DNA of 64,000 bases from Phyto melanocephala (Eukaryota; Arthropoda; Insecta; Diptera; Rhinophoridae), in assembly GCA_941918925.1 (NCBI GenBank), contig OW799233.1, positions 105,145,833 through 105,209,832 on the forward strand. The letters run 5' to 3'. This document shows positions 47,552 through 58,010 of this stretch, in pieces; position 1 is the stretch's first letter; each line of letters begins with the position of its first letter. The notes under the pieces are model-generated. The model saw only the letters and a list, made by a program, of their open reading frames with translations, was not told the origin of the DNA and did not search any database. The position numbers and the translations under genes are program-made.

Positions 47552-48903
47552 GAGGGTGGTTAAATTTTAGGGGCCCATGTTGAAGGTGAACTACACCTAG
47601 TCTTTAAATTTGTTTTCTGCATTTCATTTCACATTTCTCAATCTCAAACTTACTCAATTTGATCCGTAGAAAGATACGCAAATGAACAGCGCTTTAAAGT
47701 TATTCAGGTTTTTTATAAAAATGGCGTTCAAATCAAAATGCATTTTATGCACTTCGTAATTTTTTTGATCAACATAATCGTTCAAATTCGTCCACAATCG
47801 GGAGAATTGTAAAAAATATTTAAATTTCTGCAAAACAGGTCTGTACACGCATAGAAAAAATATGGTTGTGGTAACCATAATCAAAGGGCATCATACTATG
47901 ATTGAATTGTATGATTATGGTTAAAAATAATTATTGTTACCAGTTATCATTATTATGTTTAATTTAAGTATCATTCAATAATCATATATATGACTACAAT
48001 TGAAATCGACAATCTTTGCTTTTTTACGGCAAATTATTGTCTTTTTCTGTACCATACACATGTTGATTGTACTTACCAATTTAATTGCAATTTTTTTTAC
48101 CAATATTTTTTACATTTTCTCGTTTTTTTTAAATTTTCTTTAATATTTCAAAATTTTTGTTAATTTTTTTGACATCTCAAACTTTTAAAATAATAAAAAT
48201 TTATTCAGCAAGAAGAAGAACAGCTGAAATCAAATTATTATTAAAAAAAAATCATAGCTTGATTAATTTGTAATCATAATGTTGTCTCATATATTATTTA
48301 ATTCTTATTTTTAATTTTTAATGATTTTGAATATAATGTTATTTTTGTCAAATTATTTTTTTTAAATCATACTTTTTTTAAATGATTACCATTTTGAAAT
48401 TCTTACGAAAAGTAAACATTAAATGATACAATTCAAACAAATGTTTGATTATCGTGACAAAATATATGATGAAATGAAACAAAAATAACTATTACTTGTT
48501 TTCGACAACCAAATATTGTTTTAGAAAAAATAATATGACCGTCGTGATCATGTCGTAACCATGGTTTTTCTTTGCGTGTATAAAATGTTAGATAATCTGT
48601 GAATGCCTTCTTAGTTCGTTGAATGGGAACCATTGCTGTTTTTTGCGATAGTGTTGCAAAAGAGCAGTCAATCTTGACTCATCATCATGCCCCACAATTG
48701 AGCATCAACATTGTAATTGAAAATTTGGACTTTCAGATATAGGAGTGGCGCCAAGGATGTGGGGTTGTCATTGGCCGATATTTTGTTAAACACATAATAG
48801 AACCATACAAATAGTATCATTATAAAAATAAATGATAATAATTTCTTAAATAATTTGTGTTTTATTTAAAATCAACATCGGGCCTTAAAATTTGACCACC
48901 CTT
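47552..48903 (+). mobile_element. Non-autonomous mariner-like element inside A4
   Basis: gagggtggttaaattttagg at the left and the inverse (ccttaaaatttgaccaccct) at the right, at the same site as in A1-A3. It is about 617 bp once the 733-bp insert is excluded. The start codon position reads GTA. Terminal TA residues are both mutated, fitting an old insertion inherited from the A progenitor. Confidence 0.75.
47846..48578. mobile_element. 733-bp TA-target transposon inside the A4 mariner
   Basis: The left end cacgcatagaaaaaatatgg and right end (inverse of cacgcaaagaaaaaccatgg) match at 20 of 25 positions over a 25-bp TIR. TA lies on both sides (47844-47845, 48579-48580). A1 has the empty site: gtctgtataaaatgttag at 7548, versus gtctgTA-[insert]-TAtaaaatgttag here. 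The interior is AT-rich and non-coding. TA duplication fits the Tc1/mariner superfamily, but the TIR is unlike the other mariners here. Confidence 0.85.
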
Positions 48904-50630
48904 TAAACCTTCGATACGCTAGTAAAGTGTTTTCATAAATTTAGTCTTTCAATGAAAGTGGGTGTTAAAGTAGGAGTGTCAATAAAGTTTCTACTAATAA
49001 ATACAACTTAGATATTTTAATATAGTCATTTATTTTCCCAAAAACTTTGTCAATAGATAAATAACATGAATTTAAGATAAACCGTTATATGGGAAGTAGG
49101 CGTTAAAGTGAGCGTGTCACCTAAACTTTTCGGCATAACAATGACATTGACTAGAAGGATATACAGAGCAAATTTCATCATCATACTTTAATTTTGTCGG
49201 TTTTATGAGCTTTTAAATTTCATTAACGGTAGATAACGTGAAAAGTGGGCGTTATAGTAGGCGTGTCAAAGTTATTTTTGCTAATGAGTACAACTTAGAT
49301 GTTTCAATATAGTCCTTTATTATTCCAAAATTTTTATTAATAGAGAAATTATATGAATTTTAGGTAAAACCTTATATGGGATGTGGGCGTACAAGTAGGC
49401 GTGACACCTTAATGACATTGTCTAGGGGGATATACGTAGCAAACTTCATCATCATACCTCTAATTTTGTCGGTTTTATGAGCTTTTAAATTTCATTAACG
49501 GTAGATTACGTGAAAAGTGGGCGTTATAGTAGGCGTGTCAAAGTTATTTTTGCGAATGAGTACAACTTAGGTGTTTCAATATAGCCCTTTGTTATTCCAA
49601 AATCTATATTAATAGAGAAATTATATGAATTTTATGTAAAACGTTATATGGGAGGTGGGCGTAAAAGTGGGCGTGGCACTTTAATTTTCTGGCACAGTAA
49701 TGACAATGCCTAGGGGGATATACGTAGCAAATTTTATCATCATACCTCCAATTTTGTCGGTTTTATGAGCTTTTAAATTTCATTAACGGTAGATAACGTG
49801 AAAAGTGGGCGTTATAGTAGGCGTGTCAAAGTTATTTTTGCGAATGATAACAACTTAGGTGTTTCAATATAGCCCTTTATAATTCGAAAATCTTTATTAA
49901 TAGAGAAATTATATGAATTTTGAGTAAAACGTTATATGGGAGGTTGGCGTAAAAGTAGGCGTGGCACATTGATTTTCCGTTACAAAAAAGCGTTTCCCCA
50001 AAGAGCAAAGTGTGCAAAATTTCAGAGTCGTACATCCAATTTTGTTGCTTTTATGACGTTTTTGTTTTTAAATATACCGAAAAATACACTGTGCGGTATA
50101 AATTTTCGTACATTTTGATCGATAACTCCTCTCCTAATGCATAGGTTTAGATTATTTTCGGAGGAAAATATTGTTTTTATTCAGGAAATATATATTCGAA
50201 GTTTCATGAGTCTACGTTAATGCGTTTGGACACAATTCCATTTTATTCGATGTTCGAAGGACACGGTTTTTTCGACCTACTCTTGCTTTTCGAGCTATAA
50301 CTCTCTTCCTAATATTCCGATTTAGCCCATTTTCAATACCAAACAAACCTTGTCTATAAGAAAGATCCTGGCAAAATTTGAGCCCCCTAGCTTTTTCGAT
50401 GCGACCTCTATCGTGCTTTCAACAGACGGACAGACGGACGGACATAGCTAGATCGTCATCAAATCAAACCCTGATTCAGAATATATATACTTTATGGGGT
50501 CTAAAATGGATATTTCGATGTGTTACAAACGGAATGACAAAATGAATATACCCCCACCATTTTTTTGGTGGCGGGTATAAAAACATAACGGCACATACTG
50601 GAATGCATACAAGATAACTTAAAGACTATA

Positions 50631-50883
50631 TCGATGCCTTACTTCCTCAACCTCGTATCTTAAAAAATAAAATTTTTCAGGAGAAAAAAAAACGGTTTAT
50701 CTTTTTATACTTCGGTGTTTGGTTAAAAGTTTAAATGCAATTATTAAGGAATTGATTGTATTTACGTATATTAGTAGCAATAACATACTTATCTTTTTTA
50801 GTTAAAGCATAAAACAATCGTTTGATATGAAAAAGTCAAAACCGTACTTTTTAAGATACGAGATTGAGGAAGTAAGTCATCGA
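50631..50883. mobile_element. MITE with TCGATGCCTTACTTCC ends, copy 1
   Basis: 253 bp with about 36-bp inverted repeats beginning tcgatgccttacttcctcaa and ctcgtatcttaaaaa (2 mismatches). TA on each side (50629-50630, 50884-50885). It sits in the piggyBac-like element a few bases beyond A4. Copy 2 is at 62723-62978. Non-coding; TA duplication suggests Tc1/mariner mobilisation. Confidence 0.9.
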
Positions 50884-50984
50884 TATGGTACTTTTCACAA
50901 CCAAGCAACATTAAATTTAAACCTTTGAGAGATGTTTAAACTTTAAGTGGTACACATATGTACCTTCCGGGTCGAAAGGGTTAA

Positions 50985-51925
50985 GTTTAGAAAAAACAAC
51001 AACAATTCTAGGATATACTTATGTAAAAATACAAATTATGGTATAAACTACGTGAAGGATAAAAAAGTATCTGCACAAACAACTATAGCGATTTTACTTG
51101 TTTTACAGTCACTTTTGAATTTTTTGAACATATGAATCTAAAATTTTAAAACTAAGAAGCATTAATATTGCATAAGATGTAGATAATAGGACGAATAAGA
51201 AATAAATTTTTTTAATTATTATATAAATTTATAAAAAACTGTAAGTCCTTTTTTTGAAATAAAATTAATTGTAGAAAAATATTTTCATAAATGTAACGAA
51301 AAATATAAACTAATTAGAGAAATAACTACGACAGCGAAAGCAGATATATTGCAAGTGTATTTGTATTCGAGATGTAACTCTATAAGACACATTTTAAAAA
51401 GTATGATAAGCATTAACGTTTTGCATGTGTTTTGTTGTTGTTGCAAAAAATTCATACAATGTTGCTGCTTTATTCTAAGATCATGTCATTTTATAAGTCT
51501 GTTTAAATTAATAATTATTGTTGTCATGGCGTTCAATATCTTTTAATTTAAAATCAAGTTTAAAACACATAAAACATAATAACTTAAACATGTAAGACGT
51601 TCATCTTTGTGGTTTAGTTAAATAATATTCACTTCTAATTAAATATTATGACATTTTTTTCCTGTGTAATGGCAGGAATGTTGCTTAAGATTCATGCTCA
51701 ACCCAAATACGTGTCGAACCTGATTTGAATTTTTAATCAAAGCAAACACATAAAAGCATTTGCATACTCACTTCTATAAAAGATATGAAACTTTGATATT
51801 AAATCGCTTATTAAACGAATGAAATAATATGAGGCAACCATGATACAATTACATTTATAGACATCAATTTAAATCTGAAAAAAAGAGATGTCTCAATTTA
51901 AAATGACAATATTTTCGACGATATA
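50985..51925. other. Anonymous DNA, no gene seen
   Basis: AT-rich. Frames of 62 and 65 codons (50947, 51349) are unremarkable; the first overlaps the piggyBac end. Confidence 0.4.
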
Positions 51926-51984
51926 CAGTGAACTCGCGATAATGTGAACTAATACAAACCAAGGTAGTTAATTTTTTTTTTTTT

Positions 51985-52266
51985 ATGTATAGCTTTGTTA
52001 TTCCGTTTGTGATTTCTACAATTTTCATTTCCGACTGCCCGTCTGTCCGTATGTTGGTTGAAATCAACTTTTAGAAGCAACTATATGTTCCTCAGATCTG
52101 TGTATGATATCAATCTCTTGGAAATATCCGGGAATGAATCGCTATTGACATTCAGCACAATCGCCGTAAAACTGTCTTAGATATGAGCAAAAAACCACGA
52201 CCACCTCGTTTTTTTTCACAATTACAACAACAACATACATACATATATACTGGTTAGAGTCGTGAT
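51985..52266 (-). repeat. Family B fragment inside the Tigger-like relic
   Basis: On the minus strand it has the B interior: aaccagtatatatgtatgta, gttgttgttgtaattgtg, gaggtggtcgtggttttttg and the (GTCY)n tract catacggacagacgggcagt. The terminal hairpin is lost. Confidence 0.65.
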
Positions 52267-52306
52267 TGTAGAAATTTGTAGTACTTTGTTCACAAAAAAA
52301 AAGAAA

Positions 52307-53370
52307 TTATATGCATTTGATATGTTTACATATCTCGGGAACAAAACAAACGCGAAAACAAACCATAAATATTGAAGAAGTCATCGAAACACATTTTGGA
52401 TATTTGTACTGTTCTAGGCAGGTACAATTTTTAAAGCTACGAGGGTTCTTATATTTTCCTATAACTAGGAGTTCCATTTCTGGGATCCAGATGCATTTGC
52501 ATAACAAAAAAATGCTACTCCTTGCTTTTCCATTTTTGCACTGGGTACTGTTTTTTCCTATGGCGTTACATACTTCTTTTGAGGAAGAAGTTTCCAAAAT
52601 ATAACAGACTTCTGCCTCTCTGCCTTTTACAGCTGATCATTTGATATGCCGAGTTCGTCTATCTTTGCCTGTAGTTTTAATCTAAAACGATCTACCAATT
52701 TAAGTTGGGTTGAAAGCTTTTCTCCGCTAATCTTTAATAGACGAACTCCATATCCCTTTTTTTGGAATTTTCGTAGCCATACGACCACTTTCGCTTAAGT
52801 CAGAATAAAACTGCTTTCTTTTTTCAACACCAATCCACTTAGGCCCCTTTCGCATTAGGCAACTTTAATTGCGCAAGTATAATTTTAATTTTTATTTATT
52901 TTCTTTTGAACTTGCTTTTATGTTCACATTGAGCAATTTGGTTGCGCAAGTTTAATTTTATTAGTTGTTCTGTTTCATCTCGCTTCCAATTTCTCATCAT
53001 TTTTAAATATTTGGTTCACTTATAAACAAATAAAATTTTCACACACACAAAATTACACAACACACCGAAGAAGAAATAAAAGACAATGTCAAAAACAAAT
53101 AAATATTCCAAGACAAGAATGAAAGCAGAAGCAAAATTGCCAAGTACAAGCAAGTCTGTACTCAAATCTCGGCAATTCTTTCCCCTTCACACCGACCTTT
53201 CCTCTCACACCCACAAACACAAGACTTGCGCAATTATAGTTGCCTAATGCAAAAGGGGCCTTAGCGGAAGGTTTTTATTGTGCACATTAACAAACCACCT
53301 GTACAGAGATTTTTCCATCGTCGGAAGCTCTGAAATTTTCAGCGTTTTACGTTTACCTGGTCCCTTTTTA
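52307..53370 (-). pseudogene. pogo/Tigger-like transposase, interrupted and decayed
   Basis: From 53370 downward: KRKTLKISELPTMEKSLYRW and HNKNLPL (CENP-B-type DNA-binding region), then a 419-bp MITE, then SGLVLKK and, in shifted frame, YGVRLLKISGEKLSTQ, the signature of this family. ELGISNDQL is followed by a stop where the YNADESGLFWK block with the first catalytic Asp should be; it reads KAERQKSVIFWKLLP. The next frame (52597-52307) matches the DDE core: ARSSIFLLCKCIWIP, LLVIGKYKNPRSFKN and SMTSSIFMVCFRVCFVPEIC. The C-terminal catalytic part is missing. Frameshifts, stops and missing Asp show it is dead. A plus-strand 97-codon frame at the same place is its shadow. Confidence 0.85.
52842..53260. 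mobile_element. PIF/Harbinger-like MITE (419 bp) in the Tigger transposase
   Basis: The 37-bp inverted repeats starting ggccccttt(c/t)gcattaggc and continuing aact(t/a)taattgcgcaagt differ at two positions. TTA flanks both ends (52839-52841 and 53261-53263). A 3-bp TTA duplication is characteristic of PIF/Harbinger-type elements. Removing the element and one TTA brings together codons for NLPL and SGLVLKK of the host transposase. The sequence gttgcgcaagtttaatttta recurs inside, near 52942. Non-coding. Confidence 0.85.
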
Positions 53371-53400
53371 TTTTTTTTTTATTATTAAAAACATTTTCTT

Positions 53401-54849
53401 AGGCATCTTTGTTATATGAAAATAAACTGTAAGTTAAAGTGTCTTCTATGCGTGTCGAAAAACAACTGAATACCGACCATCGGCAATAAAAATTAAAGTA
53501 TTGTTTTAATTTTTTTAAATTAATGAATTTCCCAAAATTTAATACTACAAAAAATTGCTAAAATGTTTGTTCTCTATTTAGAGCAATTACACTTTGTTCA
53601 CTAAATAGAGAGTAATTTTTTTACAAGACAGCTAAGATGAAATTGTTTTATATTCATTAATTAATCTATAGATAAAAAATCTTACAGATGTTAAACGAAA
53701 AAATAAATAAAATATTTTTAACTATTTATTTATAAAAGAGTTTTTCAAATTAACTACACTTCATTATGAATAGATCAAACTTTGCAATATTGTATCTAAA
53801 ATATTTTATAGAAATCGAAAAATCTGAAAGGGTAATATACATATGTATATAAAAATAAATTTAAAAAAATATCATATTTAATCAGATTCAACATAAACGA
53901 TATATTCGGCATATGTCTAATCTTAACAGTTGACAGTTTAATAAATTTAAGACTTTTATTAGGAGTAAATTAGATTTCAATGCAGACTTCGATGGCATTA
54001 TAACAAGAACTGTTTTTGAAACGATTTAAAAAAATTTTAATAGACTTTATAAGTTGGATCCCAAATAACAGATGCATATTCAAAAGAGGTCTTACAAGTA
54101 AAGCATGAATTTGTTTTATAATGCATGGATAAGAAAACTTATTAGCTCATTGTTAAGTAAAAACTAGAATTTTGGTAATTTTTAGATTTAGCTTTGCTTA
54201 CAATAAAACTCCTAAAACAAAAGTAACATCAACTTTTACTAAGTTTTAGTTCGTCAATAAAAAATTAACGTTTAAATGGCTTTCGCGGTAAAGGCACATA
54301 TGCATAAATTTTTAGAATTCAAATCCATTAAATTTCAGTTCTATCAAGAATAAAATACATTTTACTCATTCTTTTATGTCTAACATTTTAATATAATTAA
54401 ATTATATTTGTCATCCTATAATAGTATTTTTTAAAAGGAAATTTATTATTACAAATAAAGTTAGAACGTCATCCCAACAGGGGGTATGACTTTTCAATTC
54501 ACAAATTTAATAAAATTTCAAATAATGACTGATACGCAAATGGCACGCAACAAAAGTCTATTTTATATTTTATATCTTAAGTTTTTTTCCACCTTTTGCC
54601 AATTCAAGGTCATTTATAAATTATAATATTGAAATATTGTGTAATTCTATTCTAATTTGTTGTTTTTATTATCTTGACTAAAATTTTATGGTTAAAGTTG
54701 AAGCACTAAGCCAAGCTTAATATGTATCAGAAAACCTTTGATGACTTTTGTAATTAATTATTAAAAAGTTTAGTTTTTAAAAAAGTTACCTTAATTTTAC
54801 TCATTCTAAACATTTGGAAAATAAACAAATTCGGAAATTGAATTTATTA
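53401..54849. other. Anonymous DNA, no gene seen
   Basis: AT-rich. A short inverted repeat, ctctatttag / ctaaatagag, lies at about 53573-53611. No transposon ends or coding signal. Confidence 0.4.
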
Positions 54850-55146
54850 TAAACTAGCTTGTGCCCGCGACTTCGTATGCGTAGTTATCGGGATAAAAGG
54901 TAGACTTAGTATTAACAACAAAAATAAAAATATTTACAAAACAAACAACCCGTTTAGGATGTGTTATGATGAGTTTGCCAACGACTTCGCGTTATTATTG
55001 CGATAAAAAGTAGCCTATGTGTCAATCTAGGTTGTTATCTATCTACGTGCCGAATTTGATTTAGTTCCGTTCAGCCGTTTTTGCGTGATTGAGTAACAAA
55101 TATCCAAACATACAAACATTCACATTTATTGTATAAAAGTAGGATT
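54850..55146 (+). repeat. Dispersed element E, copy 2
   Basis: taaactagcttgtgcccgcg, cgataaaaagtagcctatgt, ttccgttcagccgtttttgc and cacatttattgtataaaagt follow the order of copy 1 (9395-9806). It is shorter and lacks the 60-bp duplication. Confidence 0.65.
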
Positions 55147-55384
55147 TTCATGTGTATTAAACAGTTATTTTCACATATATATCAATGATTTATTACTTTT
55201 TTGAAATAATTAATTTCATTTAATTTTTAATTTAGGATGCCTTCTCTTGCACTTATGATATAGAAGTCATGAAAAATGTTATTCACTTTGAACTGGTATA
55301 AAATTGTTCTGCGTGGTTATTTTTACACTTTTGTATTTCGTTTGAAATATCTAATCATTTTTATTGCTTAGCTATAATATATAA

Positions 55385-56342
55385 AACAAGTAAGAGCACT
55401 ATATTCGGCTGTGCCGAATCTTTTATACCCACCACCAGTTTTCCGTTCTTTTGTAGCTAGGGTTTTTTCTCGAAAATTTTTGTTTCCCGGAAATGCAAGA
55501 TTTATTTTTTAATATCCCGGGATCCCGCAGAAAAACAAATGAAAAGTAAATTTTTTTTTATTTAAAAAAAAAAACTTTTTATTAAAAAGCATAAAATAGT
55601 TTATAAAGTTAAAAAAACTTCAAAACTATAAAAATCAATAAAGAAACTTGAATTTAAAATATAAATTGAGTAAAAATATTTTTTATTGAAAAAAAATATT
55701 ATACGATCAAATATGAGCACAAAAAACCAAAAATACTGGTACTTCGGCTATGAGATCAAAAATAAAATCATTAGAATTCAATTTCAATATAAACAATATA
55801 AACATCTGCTAAACGTAGCCACCTTTTTTATTTCCCGGGACCTCGAAAAAAATTCCCGGTAAATCGGGAGGATTAAATAACTCAAACTACCGGGAAGTAA
55901 CCCAATTTATAGCACAAAATGGATTTGTTTGTTATTAACAGTAATCGCTATGCAATAATCCCTTTATACTAAAATATGTATCACTTTCTTTGTATAACTT
56001 CGATATGCTAGTAAAATGTTTTCGTAAATTTAGTCTTTCAATGATAGTTGGCGTTAAAAAAGGCGTGTTGTAGTTGTTTCTACTAATGAATGCAACTTAG
56101 ATGTTTTAATATAGTCCTTTATTATTCCAAAATCTTTATTCATAGAGAAATTATATGAATTTGAGGTAAAACGTTATATGGGAGGTGGGCGTAAAGTTGG
56201 GCGTGTCACATTTATTTTCCGTGAGAACAAAGCATTTGACTAAAAAGTAATGTGTGCAAAATTTCTTAATCGTAAAATGGACATTTCGATGTGTTACAAA
56301 AGGAATGACAAAATGAATATATTTTGGTGGCGGGAATAAAAA
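55385..56342 (+). mobile_element. Family A element, copy A5, without the mariner
   Basis: Starts acaagtaagagcactatatt with the palindrome and ends ttttggtggcgggaataaa. At 55981-56010 it reads cactttctttgtataacttc, uninterrupted where A1-A4 carry the mariner; TA at 55993-55994 is the empty target. Much of the 3' half, including the (GTCY)n tract, is deleted. It is interrupted by a hAT-like element at 55458-55905. Confidence 0.8.
55458..55905. mobile_element. hAT-like non-autonomous element (448 bp) inside A5
   Basis: Flanked by the 8-bp near-duplicates tttgtagc (55450-55457) and tttatagc (55906-55913); the other A copies have tttaaagc at this point. Ends tagggttttttc and (inverse) ttgggttacttc are weak inverted repeats. 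tcccgg motifs cluster near both ends in both orientations (tttcccggaaat, atcccgggatcccg; tttcccgggacctcg, attcccggta, taccgggaagt), like subterminal transposase sites. An 8-bp duplication points to hAT. Non-coding. Confidence 0.75.
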
Positions 56343-57056
56343 ATATAATGATGTTTTCGCAAAATTAACATTTTATTTAAAAAATCTAATACTACAAATA
56401 TACATTAAATGAAAAATATAATAATGACATAATTATTAGTTTGAAAATGCACTTCATATTTCTTTTTATCAAATGCTTCCACAAAATGCTTAATTTTTAA
56501 TATATAAACTCAAAATTTTTTTAAATGACATTACCTTAAATGTGCTTGGCTTTAAGCCTGGAATAAAATATATAACGTCAAGCGCAATTAACCCATTTTA
56601 ACATTTTCTGAGTGCAAAAATAAATATCTTTTTTTTCTTTGTACCAAATTGAATTCAAAATTAAGTTTGTCAAATAAATTTGAAAAGGGAAACAATTTGA
56701 AATTGTTTTCCGAATATCTAAATTTAATTTTACTATTGGGTTACAATCCTAAAGGCTAGATTTTAAATTCTATAAAAATAAATCATGTTAGAAATAAAAT
56801 TAATATGTTCGCTTGAATGCGTTTTTGTACGTGTGTATTAGATTACTCGTCATACGTACATTCATATGTATATGAGTTAAGTTGTTATAAAAACCTTTTT
56901 GAGAAAGTAAGAATTTTCCTTGTTTCATAAATATTTTTTCAGTTGAGAGCAACAAAATTAGATTATCATTCGTTGTGTTTGTACTCGTAAGTGTTCACGC
57001 ATATGTACATGTACCCTTCAACATTTTTTTTAAACATTTAATAGGTAAAACCAAAG
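56343..57056. other. Anonymous DNA, no gene seen
   Basis: AT-rich spacer, nothing recognised. Confidence 0.4.
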
Positions 57057-58010
57057 TTAATCCTTTCTCTATTAACGGGACAACGGTGTCCCAAAGCATG
57101 TTCATTTGGCTCTGAAAAGCACGAATTGCATTGTAAATTCAAGTAAAAATTCCTAATCAGGAACTTTGAACAATATTTGCAATATACCGTTATTTAAGTC
57201 GCGCATGTCAACGATTGTTTTTTGTTTTGATCATTTTTTTTTTGTGTATTGATAAAATTTAGACATCATTTATATAAAAGAAGTCGATTTATTTTAAAGA
57301 AGTAGATTTTTTTTGAAAATAAATTACAGTGCAGATAGTGGTAATCAAAATAAAATATATTCTTTGAGCAGTTTTGTGAAAGATATTTGGGAAAAATAAA
57401 TTTTGGGACGTTTTTGTCCCAATAGGGTTCTACATGTCTCCCAGCAGTACGTTACGCACTATATTGCACAGTTATATTTTAATTTCGCGATGTCTAAGGC
57501 TTCCAAAAATGTTGAAATTGAATACTGAAAAAATAAGTGCACTACTTCAGGAAGATGAAAATGAGATCAGTGAATCGAAAGTAGATTTTAGTGAAGGTAG
57601 TGATGATAACTACTATCCTACTGCAAACCACACCACTGGCTGTGATGATCTTTTTAGTGATGAAGAATTACGAATCATGGTATAGACGATCAACCTATGA
57701 CTAATGAATCTGTACATGAAGAACCTGCAGCCATATACATATGTTGGGGAAACCAAGAAAATCTGTTACAAGTCACCGCGAATGCAAAATTGCAGAAAAT
57801 ATTTCACATTACTCATCGCCCTACGAAATTTTTCGTAAATTATTTCCAAGAAGCATGTCTTTGTATATCGCTTAGTGCTCCAACGAACGACTGTTTCAGA
57901 ATCCAAAAAACAAAAAAAAAAAAAAAAAAGAAAGAAGACAAAGGTATCAGCATTTAGAAAAAACCAGTCAACCTATACAATTATGGCAAAATTTAATTAG
58001 TTTTTTATAA
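57057..58010 (+). mobile_element. piggyBac-like relic, second family
   Basis: The left end ttaatcctttctctattaac then gggacaacggtgtccc begins with TTAA and has the gggacaa ... tgtccc palindrome common near piggyBac-like termini. tgggacgtttttgtccca recurs at about 57403, just before the gene. The transposase relic follows. I did not find a right terminus, so the end is approximate. Its TIR differs from the 46813-50984 element. Confidence 0.55.
57509..57960 (+). pseudogene. piggyBac-like transposase, N-terminal part, frameshifted
   Basis: MLKLNTEKISALLQEDENEI continues in an acidic run ending SDDLFSDEELR-like (observed GCDDLFSDEELRIM), then a stop at 57685. Further on, SPYEIFRKLFP in a different frame matches the start of the DDE_Tnp_1_7 domain (consensus-like '(S/P)xxxFxxxF'). 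The sequence passes into an A-rich run (57906-57928) and then lysine-rich codons. At least two frame changes and the loss of the catalytic residues make it inactive. I preferred the Met at 57509, because upstream codons are unlike any family member. Confidence 0.55.

Larger units (their letters stand above)
47408..50583 (+). mobile_element. Family A element, copy A4
   Basis: Starts acaagtaagagcactatatt with the ttcggctgtgccgaa palindrome and ends with the ccaccatttttttggtgg hairpin and gggtataaaa. It is inserted in the piggyBac-like element. It carries the family's mariner, itself interrupted by a 733-bp element, and three tandem units (ggtagataacgtgaaaagtg at 49226 and 49786; ggtagattacgtgaaaagtg at about 49498). 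The (GTCY)n tract is near 50425. Removing the 733-bp insert leaves about 2.4 kb, the same as A3. Confidence 0.85.
46813..50984 (-). mobile_element. piggyBac-like element, host of a nested insertion stack
   Basis: Left end ttaatccattcgacccg (46813) and right end cgggtcgaaagggttaa (50984) are inverted repeats (15 of 17 match), each with the TTAA that piggyBac elements duplicate. The tandem-like block tggtacatatgtgtacc occurs at about 47173 and as ggtacacatatgtacc at 50949, the second at the right end. Without the insertions at 47408-50583 and 50631-50883 the element is only about 740 bp. It encodes just the N-terminus of a transposase (46925-47116), so it was non-autonomous before it was interrupted. 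Confidence 0.8.
51926..53400 (-). mobile_element. pogo/Tigger-like transposon relic
   Basis: The left boundary reads ta-cagtgaactcgcgataatg-tgaac, a typical Tigger-type terminus next to a TA. The minus strand then carries a transposase of the pogo/Tigger (DDE_1, CENP-B-like DNA-binding) family at 52307-53370. The opposite terminus was not found, so the 5' limit is approximate. Two later insertions lie inside: a B fragment (51985-52266) and a MITE (52842-53260). Confidence 0.75.
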
